A DNA stretch of 64,000 bases from Gemmobacter megaterium (GTDB lineage Bacteria; Pseudomonadota; Alphaproteobacteria; Rhodobacterales; Rhodobacteraceae), in the NCBI RefSeq assembly GCF_900156815.1, contig NZ_FTOT01000003.1, positions 1-64,000 on the forward strand, read 5' to 3'. This document shows positions 44,827 to 54,084 of this stretch, one piece after another. The notes beneath the pieces were generated by a model. It searched no databases. It was not told the origin of the DNA and worked only from the letters and a program-made list of their open reading frames with translations. Position numbers and translations under genes: made by a program. Each line of letters begins with the position of its first letter. The first letter of the stretch is position 1.

Positions 44827-45870
44827 ATGGAAAAATCCATCAATGCTGTGAGCCGCCGTACCATGATGCGCGGGGCGGCGCTTGGCCTGCTGGCAACGCC
44901 TGCGCTGGTCGGCAAGGGCCTTGCACAAGGTGCGGTCAACTGGCGCGTGCAATCCCATTGGCCCAAGGCGTCGAGTTCGTTCACCGCCAGCCTTGGCGTG
45001 ATGGCGGCAGACCTGGAGCGTCGCACCGAAGGCGCGTTCAAGATGACGCTGCTGGGGGATGGCGAATTTGCGAAAGGCCCGGATATCTACAACATCGTGC
45101 GGCGCGGGGTCGTGCCGATGGGGACGATCAGCCCGTCCTACATTCAGGATCACGCGCAGGCGGCATCGTTCATGTATGGCATCCCCGGCACCCTGCGCGA
45201 GAGCTGGGAAATGCAGCATGTCATCAAGAACCTTGGTGTCGAGGCGTTGGTGAACGAGGATCTGATGGGGCAGGGCACCATGATCCTGGCCGAAAAGGTC
45301 TTGCCGACCGAGTTGGCGCTGACACGCGACATCAAGAGCGCGGCGGATTTCCGCGGGCTCAAGATCCGCTCGTCGGGCACCATGCTGGATTATCTGGCGC
45401 TGGCGGGTGCGGCACCGCAATTCGTGCCGGGCGGCGAGCTGTATCAGGCGCTGTCGTCGGGTGTGGTGGACGGGGCGCATTGGGGCGCGGCGGTCGGGGC
45501 AAAGTCGATGTCGCTGTGGGAGGTCTGCAAGTTCCACGTCAAGCCGCCGATTGCGCAGACGACCGATGCCTATGTCGTCAATCTGGATGCGTTGAACGGG
45601 CTGGCCGACGACATGCGCCAGACCTTCCTTGATACGGTGGAGAGCCGCTTTTTCCGTCGATCCGTCGAATATGTCCACGCAGAAGCGATTGCCCTGACCA
45701 GAGGCCGCCAGGAAGACGCGCTTCAGGTGATCACGCTGCCCGAGGATGTGCTGGAGCTGCTGTCGGCGGCCTCTGTTAAGGTGATGGAGACCGAGGCGGC
45801 CAAGGGAGAGCGGGCGGCCAAGGCGGCCGATATCTATCGCGGCCTGATGGCGGACATGGGGTATATCTGA
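44827..45870 (+). CDS. dctP: TRAP transporter substrate-binding protein DctP
   Basis: A 347-residue periplasmic protein with a twin-arginine signal (SRRTMMRGAALGLLATPALVGKGLA). DctP-family features follow: VQSHWPKASSSF, GLKIRSSGTMLDYLALAG and DGAHWGAAVGAKSMSLWEV. This branch binds organic acids, including 2-oxo acids. Start at 44827 after GGGAGGAGG. TetR-type operators upstream tie uptake to the acyl-CoA genes. A stem-loop separates it from dctQ. Confidence 0.9.
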   Translation: MEKSINAVSRRTMMRGAALGLLATPALVGKGLAQGAVNWRVQSHWPKASSSFTASLGVMAADLERRTEGAFKMTLLGDGEFAKGPDIYNIVRRGVVPMGTISPSYIQDHAQAASFMYGIPGTLRESWEMQHVIKNLGVEALVNEDLMGQGTMILAEKVLPTELALTRDIKSAADFRGLKIRSSGTMLDYLALAGAAPQFVPGGELYQALSSGVVDGAHWGAAVGAKSMSLWEVCKFHVKPPIAQTTDAYVVNLDALNGLADDMRQTFLDTVESRFFRRSVEYVHAEAIALTRGRQEDALQVITLPEDVLELLSAASVKVMETEAAKGERAAKAADIYRGLMADMGYI

Positions 45871-45911
45871 CGCTCTGCGCGCGTCCGGATCCGTCAGGCC
45901 ACCGACAGATC

Positions 45912-45933
45912 GCGGCGGATCCAGTGCCGCCGC
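45912..45933 (+). terminator. intercistronic stem-loop dctP/dctQ
   Basis: GCGGCGG (45912-45918) pairs with CCGCCGC (45927-45933), loop of 8 bases. It is placed to lower permease expression relative to the binding protein. Confidence 0.5.
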
Positions 45934-45998
45934 CGCCACACCGACACCGCGCCGGTACCCCCGCCGGCCCGGTGGATCATCCAGACATGAGGTGCCCC

Positions 45999-46562
45999 AT
46001 GCAAAGGGTCGCGCGTGCGATCACGCAGCTGAATCTGACCATCCTGCGATGGGTTTCGCTGCTGGTGTTCGTGGTTTTCGTGCTGCTGCTGGCCGATGTG
46101 GCCATGCGCTATCTGGTCGGGCGGCCCGCGATCTGGACGGCGGAACTGGCCACGCTGATCTTTGGTGTCTATGCGATCATCGCCGGTGGCGGGCTGCTGG
46201 CGCAGCGTGGCCATGTGAATGTCGACATCTTCTATGGGGCGATGTCGCGTCGCGGCAAGGCCGGGGTCGATCTTGCGACCTGGCCGCTGTTCTTTGCCTT
46301 TGTCGCGGTTCTGCTCTGGCAGGGTTACGATATGGCCAGCCAGTCCCTGCAAGACTGGGATCGGTCGAATTCGATGTGGAAGGCGCCGCTCTGGCCGACC
46401 AAGATGTTCATTCCCATCGCGGCGGCCCTGCTTTTGTTGCAGGGGCTTGTGCGGCTTTGGGCCGATATCCGGGTCTTGCGCGGGCTGCCGGTCGATCCGG
46501 ATACGTTCGGTGCGCAGCCCGGCGGACATGACGCAGCCGGGGACAAGCCCGATGAGCGTTGA
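45999..46562 (+). CDS. dctQ: TRAP transporter small permease DctQ
   Basis: A 187-residue protein with four predicted membrane helices (WVSLLVFVVFVLLLADV, AELATLIFGVYAIIAGGGLLA, LFFAFVAVLLWQGYDMA, FIPIAAALLLLQGLVRLW). The start at 45999 has GAGG 7 bases upstream. It overlaps dctM by 11 bases (46552-46562). Confidence 0.88.
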   Translation: MQRVARAITQLNLTILRWVSLLVFVVFVLLLADVAMRYLVGRPAIWTAELATLIFGVYAIIAGGGLLAQRGHVNVDIFYGAMSRRGKAGVDLATWPLFFAFVAVLLWQGYDMASQSLQDWDRSNSMWKAPLWPTKMFIPIAAALLLLQGLVRLWADIRVLRGLPVDPDTFGAQPGGHDAAGDKPDER

Positions 46563-47865
46563 ATTCCTGACGCTGCTGTTCTTTGGCGCATTGCTGCTGT
46601 TCGTATTGCTGGGAACCCCGCTGGTCTTTGTGCTGGGCGGGGTATCGGTGATCTTTCTGTACTTCGAGCTTGGGTCGATCGGGTTCTACCTGGTGTCGAA
46701 CAAGATGTGGGAGACCATGTCGAACCCGACGCTGATGGCGATACCGCTTTTCGTGTTCATGGCGACGCTGCTGGAAAAGTCCGGCGTGGCGGGCGATCTG
46801 TACGACATGATGCACAAATGGTTCGGCGGCCTGCGCGGCGGTCTGGCCATCGGCACGGTGATGATCTGCGTGATCTTCGCGGCGATGTCCGGCATATCCG
46901 GTGCCGCGGTGGTGACGATGGGCACCATAGCCCTGCCCAAGATGCTGGAGCGCGGCTATGACAAGAAGCTGGCCCTTGGGGCGATCAATGCGGGTGGCGG
47001 CTGGGGCATTCTGATTCCGCCGTCGATTCTGATGGTGCTGTTCGCCTTGCTGACCGAAATCTCGGCCGGCCGGTTGTTTGCCGCAGGGATCGGGCCGGGG
47101 TTGTTGTTGTTCGTGCTGGTCAGCATCTATATCGTCCTGCGCTGTCTGATCCAGCCCGAGATGGGCCCCGCGCTGCCACGGCATCAACGTGCGGACTGGC
47201 CGGAGAAGTTCCGCGCGCTGCGCGCGGTGATCCTGCCGATCCTGATCGTGCTGTCGGTTCTGGGGGCCATTTTCGGCGGTTTCGCCACCCCGACAGAGGC
47301 CGCGGCCATAGGTGTGTTCGGGGCGCTTGTGGCGACCTTGGTGAATCGCCAGCTTCGGGCGGCGATGCTGTTCGATGCGGCCGTGTCTACCCTGCGTCTG
47401 ACGGCGATGATCATGTGGATCCTGTTTGCGGCGCACGCCTTTTCCACAGCCTATACAGCCCTTGGGGCGCAGACGCTGATCGAGCATCTGATGACCTATG
47501 TGCCGGGCGGAAAATGGGGCGCGCTGGCCTTCATGCTTGGGGTGTTGTTCCTGTTCGGGATGGTGCTGGATCCGGTCGGGATCATGCTGATCACCCTGCC
47601 GGTATTCCTGCCGGTTGCGCGGGCCTACGGGTTTGACCCGATCTGGTTCGGCATCCTGTTCATCATCATGATGGAGGTGGGGTACATGACGCCGCCGTTC
47701 GGGTTCAACCTGTTCTATCTGCGCGGCGTGGCGCCCCCGGATGTGACGATGGCGGATATCTATCAATCCGTCATTCCCTATGTCCTTGTGACATTGCTGG
47801 GGGTGCTGCTGATCATCCTGTTTCCCGAAATAGCCCTGTATCTTCCGCGGCTGTTTTATGGCTGA
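46552..47865 (+). CDS. dctM: TRAP transporter large permease DctM
   Basis: A 437-residue membrane protein with about a dozen hydrophobic segments, beginning MSVEFLTLLFFGALLLFVLLG. Family segments include FAAMSGISGAAVVTMGTIALP, AINAGGGWGILIPPSILM and VGYMTPPFGFNLFYLRGV. It forms the ion-driven channel with DctQ and takes substrate from DctP. Confidence 0.93.
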   Translation: MSVEFLTLLFFGALLLFVLLGTPLVFVLGGVSVIFLYFELGSIGFYLVSNKMWETMSNPTLMAIPLFVFMATLLEKSGVAGDLYDMMHKWFGGLRGGLAIGTVMICVIFAAMSGISGAAVVTMGTIALPKMLERGYDKKLALGAINAGGGWGILIPPSILMVLFALLTEISAGRLFAAGIGPGLLLFVLVSIYIVLRCLIQPEMGPALPRHQRADWPEKFRALRAVILPILIVLSVLGAIFGGFATPTEAAAIGVFGALVATLVNRQLRAAMLFDAAVSTLRLTAMIMWILFAAHAFSTAYTALGAQTLIEHLMTYVPGGKWGALAFMLGVLFLFGMVLDPVGIMLITLPVFLPVARAYGFDPIWFGILFIIMMEVGYMTPPFGFNLFYLRGVAPPDVTMADIYQSVIPYVLVTLLGVLLIILFPEIALYLPRLFYG

Positions 47866-48066
47866 TTGGCGAACAGGCAGGGAAACATGCAGGCGGCGTG
47901 GGGCAGGGCCAGAGATGAAACCGATCACAGCGCACAGGCGCGGCACCGGCGGCGCCCCTATGCGGGACATGCAGATGCGGAAGGTGGTGGCGGTGCGCGT
48001 GGGTCTGCCAGTCGCCGCCGCGCATATGCAACCCGCCCCGATCGCCGTGCCGGACCGGAGGCGCCC

Positions 48067-48735
48067 ATGACCGGGATCATGCTCGTGCGCCATGCGCAGG
48101 CGTCCTTTGGTGCAGCGGATTACGACCGGCTGTCGCCGCTGGGCCATGAACAGGCGGCGGCATTGGGGCGCGCGCTGGCGGCACGCGCCGCGCCGCGCCC
48201 GGTGCGGGTGTACCGGGGCCGACAGCGCCGTCACCGCGAAACGCTGGAGGGGATGGCCCCGGCGCTCGGGCTGGATCCGGCGCAGGCCGTGCTGCACCCC
48301 GGTCTTGACGAATTCGACGCCAAGGGGCTGCTTGGGGCCCGCTTCGGGCCGCGGGGCTTGCCGCAGACCGTGCGTGAGGACCGCAAGCAGTATTTCCAGA
48401 TCCTGCGCGACACCGTCCTGGCCTGGCAGCGCGACGAGATCGCCGACCCGCCAGAAAGCTGGACCGCTTTTTCCGACCGTGTGGCGCAGGCCAGCGCCGC
48501 CATGCTGGCCGAGGATGGGCCGGTGCTGGCCGTAAGTTCCGGCGGTGCAATCAGCCGGATGATCGTCGCGGCGCTGGACGCCCCGGCGGCACAGATGATC
48601 CAGCTTCAGTTGCAGATGAAGAACTGCGCCGTATCGCGGCTGGTGGGCCGCACGGGGGCGCTGTTCCTCCATTCCTTCAATGAAGCGCCGCATCTTGCGA
48701 CGGCGCTGGACGAAAGGTTGCTTACCTATGCCTGA
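48067..48735 (+). CDS. histidine phosphatase-superfamily protein with an altered second His
   Basis: A 222-residue phosphoglycerate-mutase-fold protein. The first active-site motif is LVRHAQASFGAADYDRLS (RHA instead of RHG). At the second motif the usual HGG reads SSGGAISRM, so the second catalytic His is missing. Members with this change occur next to acyl-CoA genes; their activity is unclear. Start at 48067 after CGGAGG. It overlaps the thioesterase gene by 8 bases and thus belongs to the block ending with the CoA ligases. Confidence 0.82.
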   Translation: MTGIMLVRHAQASFGAADYDRLSPLGHEQAAALGRALAARAAPRPVRVYRGRQRRHRETLEGMAPALGLDPAQAVLHPGLDEFDAKGLLGARFGPRGLPQTVREDRKQYFQILRDTVLAWQRDEIADPPESWTAFSDRVAQASAAMLAEDGPVLAVSSGGAISRMIVAALDAPAAQMIQLQLQMKNCAVSRLVGRTGALFLHSFNEAPHLATALDERLLTYA

Positions 48736-49189
48736 GCCTGCCCACCCGACGACCGGAGCGCACCCCGATGATACCGGCGAGTCCGACCTGCTGATCGTGG
48801 AGCCGGACTATCCCTTTCAGCAGCACATGGGGTTTCGCATGTTGGGCTGGAAAGAGGGCTGGTCGCGGTTCGAACTGCCCTTGGGCACGCATCTGTTGAA
48901 CCGGCACGGCATTCCGCATGGCGGGGTCTATGCGACCATGCTGGATACGGTCATGGGCTATAGCGGCAGCTATACCGGCGATCTGGCCAGGCGCCGCCGC
49001 GCCATGACCCTGTCGCTCAACACCTGTTTTCTGTCGCGGCCCACGGGCCAGGTGATCCTGGCCGAAGGCTGGCGCACGGGCGGCGGGCGGTCCACCTTTT
49101 TCGCCGAAGGCCGGGTTCTGGACGAGGACGGTACGGTTCTGGCCACCGGGACCGCAGTCTTTCGGTATCGCAGCGAGGTTCAGGAATGA
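48728..49189 (+). CDS. PaaI-family hot-dog thioesterase
   Basis: A 153-residue hot-dog thioesterase with LLNRHGIPHGGVYATMLDTVMG (HGG motif) and LSLNTCFLSRPTGQV. It probably hydrolyses acyl- or aryl-CoA to free CoA. It overlaps the upstream gene by 8 bases and the ligase gene downstream by 4 bases, so the four genes are translated together. Confidence 0.87.
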   Translation: MPEPAHPTTGAHPDDTGESDLLIVEPDYPFQQHMGFRMLGWKEGWSRFELPLGTHLLNRHGIPHGGVYATMLDTVMGYSGSYTGDLARRRRAMTLSLNTCFLSRPTGQVILAEGWRTGGGRSTFFAEGRVLDEDGTVLATGTAVFRYRSEVQE

Positions 49190-50760
49190 GCGGAGCAGTT
49201 TTCGATCCGGCCTGTCAGGCCATCCCGCCGATGCAGGTGCACGGGGATCCGCCACAGGATATTCCCCGCCGTATCCGGGCGGCTGCGCAACGCGATCCGG
49301 GCAAGACCGCGCTGATTGCCGGTGAAATGCAGTGGAGCGCGGCCGATCTTGTTGACCGGATGGACCGGATCGCGGCGCTGCTGCATCGGGACGGGCTGAG
49401 GCAGGGCGACGTGATCGCCACCCTGGCGGGTGCGACGGCGGACCATCTGCTGTTGTATCTGGGGGCGGCGGCGCTGGGGGTGGGGGTCGCCCCGCTGCCC
49501 TCATCGGCCCATCCCGATGCCATCATGCGGATGCTGGAGAACTCCGGCGCCTCTGCGGTGTTTGCCGAGTCCGGCGCGCCTGCGCTGCCCGCCGGTCTGC
49601 CGGGGCACCGTGATCTGGCCGAGGCCGTGGCCTCTGCGGCGCGGTGCGCGCCCTTGCCGCCACGGGATCTGCCGCCCGATCTGATGTTCGACATCATCTA
49701 CAGTTCGGGCACCACCGGCGCCCCGAAGGGGATCGAGCACGATATCCTGTTCCGCGACCGGCAGGTGTTGCGGTTTGTCCGGTTCGGGTTGGACGCGCAG
49801 GCGGTGGTGCTGTTTTCCACCCCGCTGTATTCCAATACGACGCTGGCAACGCTGATTCCGGCCCTGTCGCAGGGTTCTACCGTTGTGCTGATGGCCAAGT
49901 TCGATGCGGGTGAATTCCTGCGGTTGTCGCAGGCCCATCGCGTCACCCATGCGATGATGGTTCCCGTTCAGGTGCAGCGCATCATCGACCATCCGGCGTT
50001 TGGCGACCATGATCTGTCAAGCTATCGGGCCAAGCTGTCCACCAGTGCGCCCTTGCCGCCGCCGCTGCTGCGCCAGGTGCTGGATCGCTGGCCAGGGCGG
50101 ATGATCAACATCTATGGCATGACCGAAGGCGGCGTCAGCGCCGTGCTGGACTGCACTGCCCATCCTGACAAGGTGCATACCGTCGGCAAGGTCGGTCCGG
50201 GGGCCGAGATCCGTGTGATCGACGCCGAGGGGAACACCTTGCCATCGGGCCAGACCGGGGAAATCGTCGGCCGGTCCACAACGATGATGCGCGGCTATCG
50301 CAACGCCCCCGACGTGACACGTGCGGCGCTGTGGACAAGTCCCGAAGGCGACATCTTCATCCGCTCTGGTGACATGGGCCGGTTCGACGAGGATGGATTC
50401 CTCGTCTTGCTGGATCGCCGCAAGGACATGATCATTTCGGGCGGGTTCAACATCTTTGCCGCCGATATCGAGGCGGTGGTGGCCGAGCATCCGCAGGTGC
50501 GGGATGTGGCGGTGATCGGCGTGCCAAGTGAGCGTTGGGGCGAAACACCCGTCGCCTGTGTCGTGCTGGGCGACGGGGCGACGGTGACGGCGGCGGATCT
50601 TCTGGCATGGGCGAACGAACGGCTGGGCCGGATGCAACGGCTTGCTGCCGTGGCGGCCCTGCCTGACCTGCCCCGCAGCGCCATCGGCAAGGTCCTGAAG
50701 CGTGAATTGCGCGATGCGTGGCAGGATTTGCGCGCAGAAGACTCGGTCGCCCATGTCTGA
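49186..50760 (+). CDS. AMP-forming CoA ligase (first of a pair)
   Basis: A 524-residue ANL ligase. IIYSSGTTGAPKGIEHD, NIYGMTEGGVSAV, SGDMGRFDEDGFLVLLDRRKDMIISGGFNIFAADIEA and the C-terminal SAIGKVLKREL (catalytic Lys) are present. It overlaps the thioesterase gene by 4 bases and the next ligase gene by 8. Substrate unknown, but shared control with the acyl-CoA genes suggests it activates the imported acid. Confidence 0.9.
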   Translation: MSGAVFDPACQAIPPMQVHGDPPQDIPRRIRAAAQRDPGKTALIAGEMQWSAADLVDRMDRIAALLHRDGLRQGDVIATLAGATADHLLLYLGAAALGVGVAPLPSSAHPDAIMRMLENSGASAVFAESGAPALPAGLPGHRDLAEAVASAARCAPLPPRDLPPDLMFDIIYSSGTTGAPKGIEHDILFRDRQVLRFVRFGLDAQAVVLFSTPLYSNTTLATLIPALSQGSTVVLMAKFDAGEFLRLSQAHRVTHAMMVPVQVQRIIDHPAFGDHDLSSYRAKLSTSAPLPPPLLRQVLDRWPGRMINIYGMTEGGVSAVLDCTAHPDKVHTVGKVGPGAEIRVIDAEGNTLPSGQTGEIVGRSTTMMRGYRNAPDVTRAALWTSPEGDIFIRSGDMGRFDEDGFLVLLDRRKDMIISGGFNIFAADIEAVVAEHPQVRDVAVIGVPSERWGETPVACVVLGDGATVTAADLLAWANERLGRMQRLAAVAALPDLPRSAIGKVLKRELRDAWQDLRAEDSVAHV

Positions 50761-52420
50761 ACGACCCAAAGCGGTATGGCCCGATGGCGTCCCCCGGCAT
50801 CTGGATTTGCCCGAGCGGAATGTCTGGGAGAATCTGGCCGAGGCGGCGGCTCGCACCCCCGATGGCGTCGCGCTGATCTATCACGGGGCCGAAATCAGCT
50901 ATGGTGCGCTGCACCGCCGCGTCCTTGATCTGGCGGGCTGGCTGGAACAGGTGGCGGGTGTCGGGCAGGGCGACCGGGTGCTGCTGTACATGCAGAACAG
51001 CCCGCAGTTCGTCATCGGATTCTATGCGATTCTGCGCGCGAATGCGGTGGTTGTGCCGGTCAACCCGATGAACCGGCACAAGGAACTGGCGCATCTGGTG
51101 CAGGACACCGGGGCACGGGTGGCGCTGGCCGGGCAAGAGCTTCTGGACCATATCGTTCCGCATATGGGCGCGGGCGGATTGTCCCATATCCTTGTTGCGG
51201 CCTATGCCGATATGGCGCAGCCGGGATATGACATTCCGCTGCCGTCTGGACTGGAGGCGCCTGGCCGCGACGACTATGGCATATCCGGCGTTTCCGGTTG
51301 GGGCGCGATGGAACGGCAGGCGCGGGCACCGGGGCCGGTCACTGCGGGACCGGATGATCTGGCGGTCATCCCCTATACCTCGGGAACGACAGGGCGCCAG
51401 AAGGGCTGTATGCACAGCCACCGCACCATGATGACAACCATTGTCGGTGGCGTGCTCTGGAATCCGCAGGGCATAAGCGGCGCCACGCTGTGCGTGCTGC
51501 CGCTGTTCCATGTCACGGGAATGCAGAATTCCATGAACGGGCCGATCTACTGTGGCGACCCCATCGTTCTGATGTCCCGTTGGGACCGCCGGGTCGCGGC
51601 GCGGTTGATCAAGCGGTATGGCATCACGCGGTGGCGCAGTATTTCGACGATGATGATCGACCTGCTGAACGACCCCGAGCTGAAGTCTGATGATCTGGCC
51701 AGTCTGCGGACCCTTGGCGGTGGCGGCGCTTCGATGCCGGCGCCGGTGGCGGCCCGGTTGAAAGAGTTGACCGGCCTTGACTACATCGAAGGCTATGGCA
51801 TGTCAGAGACCATGGCGGGCGCGCTGATCAACCCGGTGGATCACCCGCGCAGGCAATGCCTGGGGGTTCCCGTGTTCGACGTCGATGCCCGGATCATCGA
51901 CGAGGAGGGGCACGAACTGGGCCCCGGACAGCCCGGAGAGATCATTCTTGCCGCGCCGCAGGTCTTCCTTGGCTATTGGAACGCCCCCGAGGCGACAGAG
52001 GCCGCGTTTGTGATGCGCGACGGCAAGCGGTTCCTGCGCACGGGCGATGTCGGCCAATACGATGCCGATGGCTATTTCTACATCGTCGATCGCGTCAAGC
52101 GCATGATCAATGCGTCTGGCTTCAAGGTCTGGCCGACCGAGGTCGAGGCGTTGATGTATGATCACCCGCAGGTGGCCGATGTCTGCATCGTCGGATGCCC
52201 CGATCCGCGACGAGGTGAAACCGTGCTGGCATGGGTGGTGGCGCGCGGCCCCTTGACCGAGGCGGCGCTGATCGCATGGTGCCGCGATCAGATGGCCGCC
52301 TACAAGGTGCCGCGGCGGGTGGTGTTTGTCGAGGATCTGCCCCGCTCTGCCAGTGGCAAGGTCCAATGGCTGGACTTGCAGCACCGCGCGGCCCGCGACC
52401 ACACGACCGGGGTGGACTGA
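50753..52420 (+). CDS. AMP-forming CoA ligase (second of a pair)
   Basis: A 555-residue ANL ligase. PYTSGTTGRQKGCMHSH, EGYGMSETMAGAL, RTGDVGQYDADGYFYIVDRVKRMINASGFKVWPTEVEA and SASGKVQWLDL with the catalytic Lys are present. It resembles long-chain/medium-chain fatty acid ligases. Start at 50753 overlaps the upstream gene's stop (ATGTCTGA). Two adjacent ligases may handle related acids or successive activation steps. Confidence 0.9.
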   Translation: MSERPKAVWPDGVPRHLDLPERNVWENLAEAAARTPDGVALIYHGAEISYGALHRRVLDLAGWLEQVAGVGQGDRVLLYMQNSPQFVIGFYAILRANAVVVPVNPMNRHKELAHLVQDTGARVALAGQELLDHIVPHMGAGGLSHILVAAYADMAQPGYDIPLPSGLEAPGRDDYGISGVSGWGAMERQARAPGPVTAGPDDLAVIPYTSGTTGRQKGCMHSHRTMMTTIVGGVLWNPQGISGATLCVLPLFHVTGMQNSMNGPIYCGDPIVLMSRWDRRVAARLIKRYGITRWRSISTMMIDLLNDPELKSDDLASLRTLGGGGASMPAPVAARLKELTGLDYIEGYGMSETMAGALINPVDHPRRQCLGVPVFDVDARIIDEEGHELGPGQPGEIILAAPQVFLGYWNAPEATEAAFVMRDGKRFLRTGDVGQYDADGYFYIVDRVKRMINASGFKVWPTEVEALMYDHPQVADVCIVGCPDPRRGETVLAWVVARGPLTEAALIAWCRDQMAAYKVPRRVVFVEDLPRSASGKVQWLDLQHRAARDHTTGVD

Positions 52421-52442
52421 GCGCTTCCCCGGCCGGTGCCGG

Positions 52443-53237
52443 TCATGTGCCGGAAAATACGGGCGGCCGCTTGTCCACAAAGGCCGCCGCAGCGGCCCTG
52501 TGATCCTGCGTCGCCATGGAGAGGATGTGGTTGCGGGCCTCCTGGTCCAGGCATTCGGCAAGTGTGCCCCCGCCCGCCGCCAGCGCAAGGTTCTGTTTCA
52601 TGCGCGCATAGGTCAGCGTCGGGCCTGTGGCCAGCGTCTCGCCCAGGCTCTGCGCCAGCCCCTGAACCTCTTGCGCAGGCACGGCGCGGGTGACAAGGCC
52701 AAGCGCCTTGGCCTCTGCCCCGGTCAGGATGGGGGACAGCAGGTAATGCTCTCGTGCCAGGGCGGTGCCCAGAATGCGCGACATGAAATAGCTGCCTCCG
52801 AAGTCCCCCGAGAGCGCCACTTTGGCAAAGGCCGTCGTCAGTTTGGCATCCAGTGCACAAATCCGCAGATCGCAGGCCAGCGCCAGGGCAAGCCCCGCGC
52901 CAGCCGCCGCCCCCTCTATTGCCGCGATTGTCGGCTTTGGCATGGTGTGCAGATACCACGATGCGCTCATCCGGTCGCGCAGGCTGTGGATCCGCGCGCC
53001 GGTTCCTGAATGCTGCGCGCTGGTCGCGTTCATCGACTTTACGTCGCCGCCAACGCAGAAATGCCCGCCTGCCCCGGTCAGGATGACGGCGCGCACGGCG
53101 GGATCCTCGGCTGCGTCGGCCAAGGCCATGCTTAGCGCCTGGGTCATGCCGGGGGTCATCGCGTTGCGCTGCGCCGGGCGATTCAGGGTGACGGTCAGCA
53201 ACCCCGCCTGGCGTTCCAGCCTAAGGTGATCGTGCAT
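52443..53237 (-). CDS. enoyl-CoA hydratase/isomerase family protein
   Basis: A 264-residue crotonase: LNRPAQRNAMTPGM, GAGGHFCVGGDVKSMN and EGAAAGAGLALALACDLRIC. The later region reads VALSGDFGGSYFMSRILG, with Asp where many hydratases have Glu, so isomerase or another crotonase activity is possible. The start at 53237 (MHDHLRLE) is preferred: AAGGAG is 7 bases upstream, too close to the ATG at 53243. Its promoter carries TetR-type operator E. Confidence 0.88.
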   Translation of the reverse strand: MHDHLRLERQAGLLTVTLNRPAQRNAMTPGMTQALSMALADAAEDPAVRAVILTGAGGHFCVGGDVKSMNATSAQHSGTGARIHSLRDRMSASWYLHTMPKPTIAAIEGAAAGAGLALALACDLRICALDAKLTTAFAKVALSGDFGGSYFMSRILGTALAREHYLLSPILTGAEAKALGLVTRAVPAQEVQGLAQSLGETLATGPTLTYARMKQNLALAAGGGTLAECLDQEARNHILSMATQDHRAAAAAFVDKRPPVFSGT

Positions 53238-53260
53238 CGGCATTCTCCTTGCGCGCGCCC

Positions 53261-53301
53261 CTGACAAGTGTCAGCCTAACTTGCCCGGCCCCGCCCGGCA
53301 A
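53261..53301 (-). promoter_or_regulatory. promoter and TetR-type operator E, between enoyl-CoA hydratase and tetR
   Basis: A perfect CTGACA-AG-TGTCAG (53261-53274) overlaps a minus-strand -10 TAGGCT (53273-53278), 17 bases from a -35 TTGCCG (53296-53301). The geometry matches operators A and B. A degenerate copy, CCTGACGCCGGACAGG, is at 53340-53355, closer to tetR. Confidence 0.65.
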
Positions 53302-53375
53302 GCGCTTCGGGAGGTGCCGCCCCGGTGCCCCGGCTTGAGCCTGACGCCGGACAGGATTACGTTTGGCAGGCAGCG

Positions 53376-54077
53376 ATGAAGGAGCACGACGTGGAACCCA
53401 GCAAGACCACCGGCCAGGCCGCCCTCGATCATGGCGAGGGCCTTGCGGAAGCCGAGGTCGATGTCGTCCGCAACGAGGATCTGGTTCACAAGCGGCGTGA
53501 ACAGATCTGCGATGCTGCCCTGGATCTGTTTCTGGAAAAGGGGTTCGCCTCGACCACGATACGCGACATCTGCGCGCGTTCCGGGGTGAATCATGCCAGC
53601 ATCTACGATTATGTCGCCAACAAGAACGATGCGCTGCGGCGGCTGTTGAACCAACTGTGGTTCCGAACCGATGTGCCGGCGTTGACCGCACTGCTGGCCC
53701 AGACCGATCGCAGGCTGGAGGATGTTCTGGCCGAATATCTGCGCGAGACCTGGGACAAGAAGCGCAAGGGCACGTTGCTGATCTACCGCTCTGTTCCGCA
53801 TATGCTGCCCGAGGATCGCGCCGCGATGCGCAAGCGCGAGGAAACCTTGATCCGTGAGGGGGCCATCCTGCTGGCCCGACGTGCCGGGATCGACGAGGAG
53901 GATCCCCGCGCGACGGTTGCCGCGAACCTCATCGTATTCCAGTCGGCCTTTGCCCCGATGCGGGACTGGCTGCATCCGCAGGGCATGGATAGCGAGTTTC
54001 TGGTCACGATCACGGCCAAGGGGCTGGCCGCGATGGTCCAGTCGATTCTGCTGGATGAACCGCCGTCCAGGCTGTGA
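53376..54077 (+). CDS. TetR-family transcriptional regulator of the acyl-CoA regulon
   Basis: A 233-residue TetR protein. The HTH is KRREQICDAALDLFLEKGFA, STTIRDICARSGVNHASIYDYVANKND at about residues 40-90, followed by a ligand-binding domain. It has an acidic, disordered-looking N-terminal extension. A GTG start at 53325 with GGGAGG upstream would add 17 residues and cannot be excluded. Beside it and at three other promoters lie CTGACA-NN-TGTCAG palindromes, so it is the likely repressor of the 35-53 kb genes, probably released by an acyl-CoA. Confidence 0.87.
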   Translation: MKEHDVEPSKTTGQAALDHGEGLAEAEVDVVRNEDLVHKRREQICDAALDLFLEKGFASTTIRDICARSGVNHASIYDYVANKNDALRRLLNQLWFRTDVPALTALLAQTDRRLEDVLAEYLRETWDKKRKGTLLIYRSVPHMLPEDRAAMRKREETLIREGAILLARRAGIDEEDPRATVAANLIVFQSAFAPMRDWLHPQGMDSEFLVTITAKGLAAMVQSILLDEPPSRL

Positions 54078-54084
54078 TATCGCC

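Noticed and set aside
47858-48070. 70-codon frame between dctM and the phosphatase gene
   Set aside because: It overlaps the dctM end, is Arg-rich, and has neither a domain nor a good ribosome site.
46408-48693. 761-codon minus-strand frame opposite the TRAP permease and phosphatase genes
   Set aside because: It has no domain, and the TRAP genes on the plus strand are complete and overlapping in the usual way.
53325-53375. GTG start of tetR at 53325
   Set aside because: It has a reasonable GGGAGG site, but the added residues run over the degenerate operator at 53340-53355. I kept the ATG at 53376, though the choice is not certain.
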